Below are positions 1 to 5,948 of a DNA stretch of 7,588 nt, one piece after another. Below the pieces are notes generated by a model. It saw only the letters and a program-made list of their open reading frames with translations. It made no database searches and was not told where the DNA came from. The translations under genes and the position numbers were made by a program. Origin of the DNA: Clostridiales bacterium. GTDB lineage: Bacteria > Bacillota > Clostridia > Oscillospirales > Oscillospiraceae. The stretch is from positions 1 through 7,588 of the forward strand of contig DYBS01000101.1 in the NCBI GenBank assembly GCA_019418525.1. The letters run 5' to 3'. Each line of letters starts with the position of its first letter. Within the stretch, counting starts at the first letter, position 1.

Positions 1-399
1 CCCACGCCCACCCCTGCGCCTACCCAGTCGGTGGAGGAGACGGAGGCCGAAGTGGTGCGTCTGGTGAATGAGGAGCGGGCCAAGGAGGGCCTTGCGCCCC
101 TGTCCACGCTGCCCGAGCTGGACGCGGCGGCGGATGTCCGTGCCCCTGAGGTGGCGGAGTACTTCTCCCACGACCGGCCGGACGGCAGCAGCTGCTTCAC
201 CGTGCTGAGTGAGTGCGGCGTCAGCGGCTACTGGACCGCGGGCGAGAACATCGCCGCGGGCTACACAAGTGCCGCAGCCGTGGTGGAGGGGTGGATGAAC
301 TCGCCCGGCCACCGGGCCAATATCCTGAACCCGGACTTTACGCACATCGGCGTGGGCTGCCAGGGTACATCCTGGGTCCAGGTCTTTATCGGCAAATAA
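1..399 (+). CDS. CAP-domain (YkwD/SCP-like) protein, 3' part
   Basis: The reading frame is open from the first base of the window, so the start and any signal peptide lie upstream. The visible 132 residues begin with a Pro/Thr-rich stretch (PTPTPAPTQS), which looks like a linker joining an N-terminal secretion or wall-binding part to the C-terminal domain. The rest is a complete bacterial CAP domain. It has the helix with LVNEERAKEGL (residues 21-31), the His of FSHDRPDG (His57), the GENIAAG motif (Glu82), VVEGW (Glu96) and SPGHRANIL (His104). Together these give the His/Glu/Glu/His set of the CAP cavity. Three cysteines (65, 72, 120) are present. CAP proteins in Firmicutes are usually extracellular and their biochemical activity is mostly unknown; some are linked to sporulation or the cell envelope. 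The gene ends at TAA just before a hairpin terminator and converges on tetR. The family is certain; the function is not. Confidence 0.92.
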   Translation, partial: PTPTPAPTQSVEETEAEVVRLVNEERAKEGLAPLSTLPELDAAADVRAPEVAEYFSHDRPDGSSCFTVLSECGVSGYWTAGENIAAGYTSAAAVVEGWMNSPGHRANILNPDFTHIGVGCQGTSWVQVFIGK

Positions 400-404
400 A
401 ACAA

Positions 405-435
405 GAGTCCGCACCGGTGATTCCGGTGCGGACTT
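405..435. terminator. bidirectional intrinsic terminator between CAP gene and tetR
   Basis: A perfect 12-bp stem (AGTCCGCACCGG, 406-417, with 423-434) encloses a 5-base loop. On the + strand it is followed by TTTATTATT. On the - strand it is followed by a T-rich tail (CTTGTTTTATTT). It lies 6 bases after the CAP stop and 12 bases from the tetR stop, so it can end transcription from both convergent genes. Confidence 0.88.
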
Positions 436-446
436 TATTATTGCGG

Positions 447-1040
447 TTAATGTTGTTGAAAAATGGTAAAAAATAAGTGATAGTCCTGTTCCAGGCGGGA
501 CAGGAGCGGATAGCTCCCCTGGTGGATGATCCAGTCGATGATGACCCCGCGGAAGTGCCGGAAGAGAAAATCGGCCAGCCATTCTGGCGTGTACCCGTCG
601 GGCATCTGTCCCAGTGCCTGACACTGTTGTAGGGCCTCCAGCATGGCTCGGTAGGTGAAGCGGTGGGGGTCGATGGAGTGGGAGGGGGGCGTCCCCAGCC
701 GCTGCTGGTAGTAGCGGGTGACCAGCTCCCAGCCCAGGGACTCCATGAAGCTGGCATAGGTGGTCAGCAGGAGCCAGAGCCGCTCCAGAGGCGGGTCCTC
801 CTCGTGTCCAGCCAGGGCCTGCTCCATATACCGGTCCAGGGGGGCGAACCCCCGCAGCAGCATCTCATCTTTGGACTTGAAGTGGTGGTAGAATGCGCCG
901 GTGGTGATCCCGGCTTTTTGGCAGATATCCCGCACCGAGACCTTGTCAAAGGTCTTTTGCCGGGAGAGTTCCATGGCCGCCTGTAAGATCGCCTGCTCGG
1001 TCTGCCGTGCCTGTTCCTTCCGGCGCTGCTGGTACTCCAA
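447..1040 (-). CDS. TetR/AcrR-family transcriptional regulator
   Basis: This 197-residue protein has the TetR layout. An N-terminal helix-turn-helix spans about residues 33-56 (FDKVSVRDICQKAGITTGAF, then YHHFKSKDEML), with the hallmark G-x-FYHHF-x-SKDE signature. A helical C-terminal ligand-binding and dimerisation domain follows. The length is typical (about 190-210). The frame stays open to a GTG at 1061, but an AGGAGG at 1055-1050 lies inside that extension. The TTG at 1040-1038 sits 9 bases downstream of it and yields MEYQQRRKEQ, so I choose TTG. The gene is divergent from degV and its promoter shares a 21-bp palindrome with the degV promoter. It is therefore likely an autorepressor that also represses degV. 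The ligand cannot be read from sequence. An acyl or fatty-acid effector would suit the neighbour, but that is inference. Confidence 0.93.
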   Translation of the reverse strand: MEYQQRRKEQARQTEQAILQAAMELSRQKTFDKVSVRDICQKAGITTGAFYHHFKSKDEMLLRGFAPLDRYMEQALAGHEEDPPLERLWLLLTTYASFMESLGWELVTRYYQQRLGTPPSHSIDPHRFTYRAMLEALQQCQALGQMPDGYTPEWLADFLFRHFRGVIIDWIIHQGSYPLLSRLEQDYHLFFTIFQQH

Positions 1041-1049
1041 CGTGCGGCA

Positions 1050-1055
1050 CCTCCT
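1050..1055 (-). promoter_or_regulatory. ribosome binding site that sets the tetR TTG start
   Basis: AGGAGG (part of AAAAGGAGGTGC on the minus strand) lies 9 bases upstream of a TTG codon. Because this perfect Shine-Dalgarno falls inside the longer open frame starting at GTG 1061, it favours the internal TTG over that GTG. Confidence 0.8.
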
Positions 1056-1061
1056 TTTCAC

Positions 1062-1091
1062 TTGACATGGCGGGCTTTTGACGGGTATAAT
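1062..1091 (+). promoter_or_regulatory. degV promoter, near-consensus sigma-A type
   Basis: Perfect TTGACA (1062-1067) and perfect TATAAT (1086-1091) are separated by 18 bases. The expected transcription start is about 1097-1099, inside the palindrome at 1094-1114, giving a leader of about 55 bases before degV. Such a strong promoter with an operator on its start point suits tight repression with high induced output. Confidence 0.85.
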
Positions 1092-1115
1092 ACTCGCATA
1101 ACATTGTTATGCGAA
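1087..1115 (-). promoter_or_regulatory. tetR promoter, overlapping the degV promoter face to face
   Basis: On the minus strand, TTCGCA (1115-1110, 4/6 match to TTGACA) and TATTAT (1092-1087, 5/6 match to TATAAT) are 17 bases apart. The -10 box is the complement of nearly the same bases as the degV -10, so the two polymerases compete for one site. The expected start is near 1080, leaving about 25 bases before the tetR ribosome binding site. Confidence 0.65.
1094..1114. promoter_or_regulatory. 21-bp perfect palindrome, probable TetR operator
   Basis: The arm TCGCATAACA (1094-1103) is followed by one central base and its exact reverse complement (1105-1114). It begins 3 bases after the degV -10, covering its transcription start. 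It also fills most of the spacer and part of the -35 of the tetR promoter. TetR-family dimers typically bind palindromes of this size next to their own gene. Binding here would block both promoters. Which protein binds is inferred from position. Confidence 0.82.
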
Positions 1116-1131
1116 AGATCCGGGCGGATCT
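1116..1131. repeat. second inverted repeat in the degV leader
   Basis: AGATCCG (1116-1122) and CGGATCT (1125-1131) are exact reverse complements around two bases. The dyad starts 2 bases after the operator palindrome. It lies in the transcribed leader of degV, so it could be a second protein site or a short RNA hairpin with a GGGC loop. A further 10-base palindrome, ATCATATGAT (1136-1145), precedes the start codon. Roles are unknown. Confidence 0.5.
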
Positions 1132-1153
1132 GCAAATCATATGATAGGATGGG

Positions 1154-2053
1154 ATGATGGCGTTGTCAAGTGAGTGGAGCAGCAGCGGGAGCAACCCGGA
1201 GAAGATCGCCCTTTTGACCGATTCCTGTGCCGACCTGAGCGCAGTGCTTCGGGCGGACAAGCCGATTTTCGTGCTTCCGCTGAAGATCCGCTGCAAGGAC
1301 GGGGAGTACTCCGACGGGGTGGATCTCTTTGCCAGCGATATCTATGCCCGCTTGGCGGCGGGAGAGCTGCCAAAGACCTCCCTGCCCGACGGCGGCACGG
1401 TGAAGGATACCCTGGACTGCATCGCCGCGGCGGGGTATGAAAAGGTTATCGCCATCCACCTGTCCTCCGGCCTCTCGGGGACCTACAACATGGTGCGCCT
1501 CCAGGCCGAGAGCCGGGAGGACCTGGAGATCGCCGTCTTTGACTCCCTCAGCGGCAGTCTGGGAATTGGTATGATGCTCCTGCAGGTTTGGGAGGACATC
1601 TGCTCCGGGATGAGCTTTGCCGAGCTCCGGGACCGCCGGGTGCCCCAGCTCATCGCCAACACCTTCCCCTTCTTCTCAGTGGACACCCTGGAGTACCTCC
1701 AGAAGGGCGGGCGTATCGGGAAGATCACCGCGCTGGCCGGGACGGTGCTGAACATCAAGCCTCTGGTGGGCTTTGCCGCCGACGGCCAGCTCTCCAGCGT
1801 GGCCAAGGTGCGGGGGCGCAAGGCGGTACAGGGCAAACTCCTGGAACTGCTGGAGCAACACTTCCAGGAGGGCAAGCGCTACAACCTGGCGGTGGCCAAC
1901 GGCGGCGCCCCCACCGAGATGGCCGAGCTGGCCGGGAAGCTGCGGGAGCGCTTCCCCCAGTACGAGCACCTCTGGCCCGGCGAGATGGACGCCACGCTGA
2001 GCGTCTATATCGGCTCGGGCGTGCTGGGGGCCGCCATCCAGATTTTGGACTAA
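1154..2053 (+). CDS. DegV family protein (FakB-like fatty-acid-binding protein)
   Basis: The 299-residue product carries DegV/EDD-fold signatures in order: IALLTDSCADLS (18-29), PKTSLPDGG (73-81, the place of the usual TSxPS loop), HLSSGLSGTY (102-111), VFDSLSGSLGIG (128-139), LEYLQKGGRIG (179-189), LNIKPLV (199-205) and GSGVLGAA (288-295). Family members bind a fatty acid and, as FakB, present it to the kinase FakA to make acyl phosphate for phospholipid synthesis. No FakA is visible here, so kinase partnership is inference. DegV proteins are usually about 280-290 residues and start just before the KIALLTDS strand. Here some 16 extra polar residues precede it. ATG 1154 (or ATG 1157) after a weak AGGA (1145-1148) is the best start I see. 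The gene is divergent from tetR and transcribed from a near-consensus promoter with a probable TetR operator on its start point, so likely repressed until a ligand appears. Confidence 0.92.
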   Translation: MMALSSEWSSSGSNPEKIALLTDSCADLSAVLRADKPIFVLPLKIRCKDGEYSDGVDLFASDIYARLAAGELPKTSLPDGGTVKDTLDCIAAAGYEKVIAIHLSSGLSGTYNMVRLQAESREDLEIAVFDSLSGSLGIGMMLLQVWEDICSGMSFAELRDRRVPQLIANTFPFFSVDTLEYLQKGGRIGKITALAGTVLNIKPLVGFAADGQLSSVAKVRGRKAVQGKLLELLEQHFQEGKRYNLAVANGGAPTEMAELAGKLRERFPQYEHLWPGEMDATLSVYIGSGVLGAAIQILD

Positions 2054-2064
2054 AATTATATAAA

Positions 2065-2100
2065 AACGCGGGTGCGTCCGTTCAGGGACGCACCCGCGTT
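2065..2100. terminator. strong bidirectional terminator between degV and the glycosyltransferase
   Basis: A perfect 15-bp stem (arm AACGCGGGTGCGTCC, 2065-2079, with 2086-2100) encloses a 6-base loop. The minus-strand reading continues into TTTTTATATAATTTT, a clear U-tract that ends the glf/glycosyltransferase transcript. The plus-strand tail (GTGTTTTAG) is weaker but usable for degV. Confidence 0.9.
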
Positions 2101-2105
2101 GTGTT

Positions 2106-3134
2106 TTAGTTGAACTTGTAGATCTTCCGGGCCAGCCGGTAGAGCCCCACCGACAGCTTGCGGCCCTGGTAGCCGGGGATGTTGGACACTGCCGACACGG
2201 CGCGGTACTTCATCTTGTGGTAGATGTGCCGGTCCACCGTGCGCAGATACTCCCACAGCTGAGTGCGCTTGCCCAGCGCCTCGGGGGAGCCGTCGATGAT
2301 GAGGAAGATGGAGGAGATGGTCATCATCATGGCCAGGTAGTTGAACATGTACCGGCTCAGCTTGGGCAGGGAGGCGCGGACTCGATTCAGGTCGTGGGCG
2401 TCGATCATCAGCTTGGTAACCCGCAGCTGCTGGTCCACCCGGGTGACCATCACCTTCTCGTTGACACTCTGGTCAGCCCGGCCGATGAAGTAGCGGTACA
2501 GGTCCACGTCCATGTAGTACATGGTCTTGACATACGGCAGGGGCTGGTACACGAAGATGTTGTCCACATAGAAGGTGTGCTTGGGCAGCTCCAGCCCGCA
2601 CTTGCGCAGAAGCTCGGTGCGGTAGATCACCGAGTGCATCAGCAGGTACTGGGAGGGGCGGAAGCGGCCGATCTGGGACCAGTTGAAGATCCGGTTCTGG
2701 GGGAACACGTTGGTGTAGCGCATAACCTTCTGGGTCTGGTCCTCCACGTGCTCATAGACGTAGTTGGCGATCATCAGATCCACCGGGTGTTTCATCTTGG
2801 CAAACTGGCGCAGCTTGTCCAGCACCTTCTTCAGGGACTCGGTGTCCAGCCAGTCGTCGGAGTCCACCACCTTGTAGTAGAGGCCCGATGCGTTGCGGAT
2901 GCCCTGGTTGACGCCCTCGCCGTGGCCGCCGTTGGGCTGGTGGATGGCCCGGACGATCCCGGGGTACTGCTGGGCATAGCGGTCGCAGATGGCGGGGGTG
3001 TCGTCTTTGGTGGAGCCGTCATCCACCAGAATGATCTCAATATCGGGACCGCCGGTGAGAAGGGTCTCCACACAGTGGTCCATGTAGGCCGCGGAATTGT
3101 AGCAGGGGACGGCGAAGGTGATCAGCTTCTCCAC
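2106..3134 (-). CDS. family 2 glycosyltransferase, possibly a galactofuranosyltransferase
   Basis: This 342-residue GT-A-fold enzyme begins with the strand ITFAVPCYNSAAYMDHCVETL (residues 5-25). It then shows the nucleotide-binding IILVDDGS (34-41), the metal-binding DSDDWLD (91-97), an acidic FYVDN (188-192) in the usual place of the catalytic base, and YRYFIGRADQSVN (213-225). The last resembles the GxxxQS segment common in polysaccharide GT2 enzymes. A hydrophobic stretch (about 264-280) and a basic C-terminus may help it sit at the membrane. The start is GTG at 3134, 9 bases after AAGGA (3148-3144) within AAGGAAGGA. That site lies inside the end of glf, and the two genes are 5 bases apart, so translation is probably coupled. 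Being paired with UDP-galactopyranose mutase, it may use UDP-galactofuranose. That is inference, and any hexose donor is possible from the motifs alone. Confidence 0.88.
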   Translation of the reverse strand: MEKLITFAVPCYNSAAYMDHCVETLLTGGPDIEIILVDDGSTKDDTPAICDRYAQQYPGIVRAIHQPNGGHGEGVNQGIRNASGLYYKVVDSDDWLDTESLKKVLDKLRQFAKMKHPVDLMIANYVYEHVEDQTQKVMRYTNVFPQNRIFNWSQIGRFRPSQYLLMHSVIYRTELLRKCGLELPKHTFYVDNIFVYQPLPYVKTMYYMDVDLYRYFIGRADQSVNEKVMVTRVDQQLRVTKLMIDAHDLNRVRASLPKLSRYMFNYLAMMMTISSIFLIIDGSPEALGKRTQLWEYLRTVDRHIYHKMKYRAVSAVSNIPGYQGRKLSVGLYRLARKIYKFN

Positions 3135-3139
3135 AGGAT

Positions 3140-4306
3140 TCAGTCCTTCCTTTGCAGGAGGTCATCGCACAGCGACAGGGCGCGGGCCACGATGGCGTCC
3201 ATATTGTAGTATTTGTACTCGGCCAGCCGGCCCAGCAGATAGAACTGGCCCAGGTTGGCGCACTGGTTCCGGTACTGGGCATAGAGGGCGTTGTTGGCCG
3301 GATTGATGATGGCGTAGTAGGGGGTCTCGCCCTCGGCGCCGGTATAGGCGTGGGAGATCTCCTTGGCGATGGTGGTTCGGTCGTGGAGCACCTGGCCGGT
3401 GAGGTACTTGAACTCGGTGATGCGGGTCCAGGGCTCGCTCACCGTGTAGTTCACGGTACCGTGGGACTGGTACCACTCCACCGGGTGGGTCTCGAACTGG
3501 AACTCCAGGGTGCGGTACGGAAGGCGCCCATAGCGGCAGTCGAAGAGCTCGTCCACCGCGCCGGTGTAGATGACGATGCCGGGGAAGGGGGCGCCGTCCA
3601 GCTCCACGCCGCCGGTGTGCAGCTTCAGCCGGGTGCGGGCGTCCACGCCCAGCTCCACGGTGATGTTGGGGTGGTCCAGCAGACTGCGGAACAGGGCGGT
3701 ATACCCGCCCAGGGGCATCCCCTGCCAGGGGTCCTGGAAATAGCGGTCATCCCGGGACAGAAACACCGGCACCCGGGCGGTGGTGTTGGGGTCGATCTCC
3801 TCCGGGGACTGGTCCCACTGCTTCATGGTGTAGTGGAGGAACACGTTTTCATACACATAGTCGGCCAAGGCGGCGATCTCCGGGTCCTGGTTCTTGCGCA
3901 GGTCCAGGATGGTGACCTTCTGCTCGGCACCGTACTGCTCGATGAGCTTTTTCTCCAGGCGCTGGGCCTTCTCTTTGCCGAAGGCCAGCTCCAGGCTGGT
4001 CAGGTTGAAGGGGACGGGCATCTCCACACCGTGGACATTGGCCACCACCCGATGCTGGTAGTCACGCCAGCGGGTAAAACGGGAGAGATAGTCGTACACC
4101 CGGCGGTCCCGGGTATGGAAAATATGGGGGCCGTACTGGTGGATGATCACGCCGGCCTCGTCGGGCAGGTCGTAGGCGTTGCCGGCGATGTGGTTCCGGC
4201 GCTCCAGCACCAGGACACGCTTCCCGCCGCGCTCGGCCAGCTCGCGGGCGGCCACGGCACCGGCAAAGCCCGCGCCGATGACCAGACAGTCATAGCTTTG
4301 AGTCAT
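3140..4306 (-). CDS. glf: UDP-galactopyranose mutase
   Basis: Glf is an FAD enzyme that interconverts UDP-galactopyranose and UDP-galactofuranose in the cytoplasm, supplying Galf for surface glycans. The 388-residue product compares with 367 in E. coli. It has the dinucleotide-binding GAGFAG (11-16) and an acidic strand end VLVLE (31-35). Family signatures follow: YGPHIFHT (58-65), VPFN (98-101), FLHYTMKQW (156-164), RVPVFLSRDDRYF (178-190), QGMPLGGYT (195-203), IYTGAVDELFD (246-256), NYTVSEPWTRITEFK (286-300), and the C-terminal GRLAEYKYYNMD (359-370). I use ATG 4306, which follows GAGGTG by 6 bases, over an upstream GTG at 4336 lacking such a site. The adjacent downstream GT2 gene completes an apparent two-gene Galf unit behind its own promoter. 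No missing residue was noticed in the conserved blocks. Confidence 0.96.
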   Translation of the reverse strand: MTQSYDCLVIGAGFAGAVAARELAERGGKRVLVLERRNHIAGNAYDLPDEAGVIIHQYGPHIFHTRDRRVYDYLSRFTRWRDYQHRVVANVHGVEMPVPFNLTSLELAFGKEKAQRLEKKLIEQYGAEQKVTILDLRKNQDPEIAALADYVYENVFLHYTMKQWDQSPEEIDPNTTARVPVFLSRDDRYFQDPWQGMPLGGYTALFRSLLDHPNITVELGVDARTRLKLHTGGVELDGAPFPGIVIYTGAVDELFDCRYGRLPYRTLEFQFETHPVEWYQSHGTVNYTVSEPWTRITEFKYLTGQVLHDRTTIAKEISHAYTGAEGETPYYAIINPANNALYAQYRNQCANLGQFYLLGRLAEYKYYNMDAIVARALSLCDDLLQRKD

Positions 4307-4350
4307 GATAGACACCTCTGCATTCGTTGCGTTCACACACGGACAGATTC

Positions 4351-4379
4351 ATTTTATCACAGCGTTGCTTCAAAAGGAA
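4351..4379 (-). promoter_or_regulatory. probable glf promoter with extended -10
   Basis: On the minus strand, TGATAAAAT carries an extended -10 (TG at 4359-4358, TAAAAT at 4356-4351). The -35 position 17 bases upstream (TTCCTT, 4379-4374) is poor. An A/T-rich stretch at about 4384-4405 lies where an UP element would be. The predicted start near 4344 gives a leader of about 37 bases to the glf ATG. Confidence 0.55.
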
Positions 4380-4435
4380 CGGCAAAAAGCATTAAAATTT
4401 CTTTAACCGATACCGCTCCGCCGGTGGAAGAAGAG

Positions 4436-4471
4436 AAAAAGCCCGCCGCGGCCGGTCGGGCCGCGGCGGGC
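4436..4471 (-). terminator. intrinsic terminator of the NAD-salvage gene run
   Basis: A perfect 13-bp all-GC stem (arms 4441-4453 and 4459-4471) encloses a 5-base loop. It is followed on the minus strand by TTTTTCTCTTCTT. It starts 12 bases after the pncB stop and insulates glf from that operon. Confidence 0.92.
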
Positions 4472-4483
4472 AGAGGGGACGGC

Positions 4484-5932
4484 TCAGCGACCGCCCCGGC
4501 GCTTGAGCAGGTCCTGCTTGATGTCCCACAGGTCCTGGCTCAGATCCACATAGTAGGTGTGGGGGTTCTCGAAGCGCTTGACCTCGTCCCACAGCAGGTC
4601 GATCTGGGAGGCGCAGTAGGTGCGCATCTCGGTAATGGAGGGGGAGGCGTACACCTGCTTGCCGCCCTGGAAGATGGGCACCAGCAGCTCCTTGGCGGTG
4701 AAGTCGGTGGCGGTGCTGCGCTTCCAGGTGGCGTCGGGGTCGAAGAGCTCCAGCGGGGCGCTCTCGTCCACCGTCTCGTTCCACAGGGTAATGAGGTCGG
4801 CGAAGGCCTTGCCGGAGGCGTTGTCGAAGAGGCGATACACCTTCTTGAAGTGAGGGTTGGTGATCTTGCCGGGGTTGGCGCTGATCTTGATTTTGGGGAT
4901 GATGTTGCCCTCTTTGTCCTCGATGGCGGCCAGCTTGTACACGCCGCCGAACACCGGCTCGCTCTTGGAGGTGATAAGCCGCTCGCCCACGCCGAAGGAG
5001 TCGATGGCCGCCCCCTGGAGCAGCAGGTCCCGGATGATATACTCGTCCAGGGCGTTGGAGGCCACGATCTTGCACTGCGTGAGCCCCGCCGCGTCCAGCA
5101 TGGCCCGGGCCTTTTTGGACAGGTAGGTGAGGTCGCCGCTGTCCAGCCGGATGGCGCAGTTGGTGATGCCCTGGGGCAGCAGCACTTCCTTAAAAGCCTT
5201 GATGGCGTTGGGGACGCCGGATTTCAGTACATTGTAGGTGTCCACCAGCAGCGTGGCCGAGTGGGGGTAGAGCTCGCAATAGGTTTTGAAGGCGGTGTAC
5301 TCGTCGGGGAACATCTGCACCCAGGAGTGGGCCATGGTGCCGCCGGCGGGGGAGCCGTAGAGCTCGTCGGCCAGGGTGCAGGCGGTGCCGGCGCACCCGG
5401 CGATATAGGACGCCCGGGCGCCCAGCAGGGCGCCGTCGCTGCCCTGGGCCCGGCGGGAGCCGAACTCGCTGACCGGGCGGCCGGAGGCGGCCCGGACGAT
5501 GCGGTTGGACTTGGTGGCGATGAGGGACTGGTGGTTCAGGCTCAGCAGCACGAAGGTCTCGATGAACTGGGCCTGGATGGCGGGGGCTCGGACGGTGAGG
5601 ATGGGCTCCCGGGGGAAGATGGGGGTGCCCTCCGGCACGGCCCAGATGTCCCCGGTGAAGCGGAAGGTGCGGAGATACTCCAGGAACTTCTCAGAGAAGC
5701 CACCCTTCTTACGCAGGTATTCGATGTCCTCCTCGTCAAAGTGGAGCTCGTTGATATAGTCGATGATCTGCTCCAGGCCCGCGGCGATGGCGAAGCCGCC
5801 CCCGTCGGGCACGTTGCGGAAGAACACGTCAAAGTAGCAGATCTGATCGGCCATGCCGGTCTGGAAATAGCCGTTGGCCATGGTCAGCTCGTAGAAGTCG
5901 CAGAGCATGGTGTAATTCATATGCTGTTTCAT
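4484..5932 (-). CDS. pncB: nicotinate phosphoribosyltransferase
   Basis: PncB joins nicotinate to PRPP, with ATP hydrolysis, to form nicotinate mononucleotide in NAD salvage. The 482-residue product shows DFYELTMANGYF (12-23), FFRNVPDGGGFAIAAG (37-52), EFGSRRAQGSDGAL (156-169) and GTMAHSWVQMFPDE (198-211). His202 is the expected phosphorylated catalytic histidine. LVDTYN (229-234), IRLDSGDL (261-268), VASNALDE (290-297) and DSFGVGERLITS (311-322) follow for substrate and phosphate binding. The length is usual for the family's bacterial form. The start is ATG 5932, 7 bases after GAGG. The open frame runs about 29 codons further upstream, but that part overlaps the end of the nicotinamidase gene and has no support. 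The gene lies 16 bases after the nicotinamidase stop and before a strong terminator, so it is the last gene of the run. Confidence 0.96.
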   Translation of the reverse strand: MKQHMNYTMLCDFYELTMANGYFQTGMADQICYFDVFFRNVPDGGGFAIAAGLEQIIDYINELHFDEEDIEYLRKKGGFSEKFLEYLRTFRFTGDIWAVPEGTPIFPREPILTVRAPAIQAQFIETFVLLSLNHQSLIATKSNRIVRAASGRPVSEFGSRRAQGSDGALLGARASYIAGCAGTACTLADELYGSPAGGTMAHSWVQMFPDEYTAFKTYCELYPHSATLLVDTYNVLKSGVPNAIKAFKEVLLPQGITNCAIRLDSGDLTYLSKKARAMLDAAGLTQCKIVASNALDEYIIRDLLLQGAAIDSFGVGERLITSKSEPVFGGVYKLAAIEDKEGNIIPKIKISANPGKITNPHFKKVYRLFDNASGKAFADLITLWNETVDESAPLELFDPDATWKRSTATDFTAKELLVPIFQGGKQVYASPSITEMRTYCASQIDLLWDEVKRFENPHTYYVDLSQDLWDIKQDLLKRRGGR

Positions 5933-5948
5933 GGTAAAACCTCGATTC

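Noticed and set aside
1141..1173. A 10-codon reading frame (ATG at 1141) overlapping the degV start, as a possible leader peptide.
   Set aside because: It has no convincing ribosome site and no amino-acid bias suggesting attenuation. It is short enough to be chance.
405..2100. The two terminator hairpins as copies of a dispersed repeat element.
   Set aside because: Their arms differ in sequence (AGTCCGCACCGG versus AACGCGGGTGCGTCC), and each sits exactly between convergent stops with T-tracts. Ordinary terminators explain them.
2217..3209. A 330-codon + strand open frame opposite the glycosyltransferase.
   Set aside because: It has repetitive Val/His/Gly-rich composition typical of an antisense shadow, no recognisable domain, and it overlaps a clear GT2 gene entirely.
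4307..4483. The gap between glf and pncB as a place for a small gene or riboswitch.
   Set aside because: It is explained by the pncB terminator, an A/T-rich promoter region and the glf leader. The remaining leader of about 37 bases is too short for a riboswitch.
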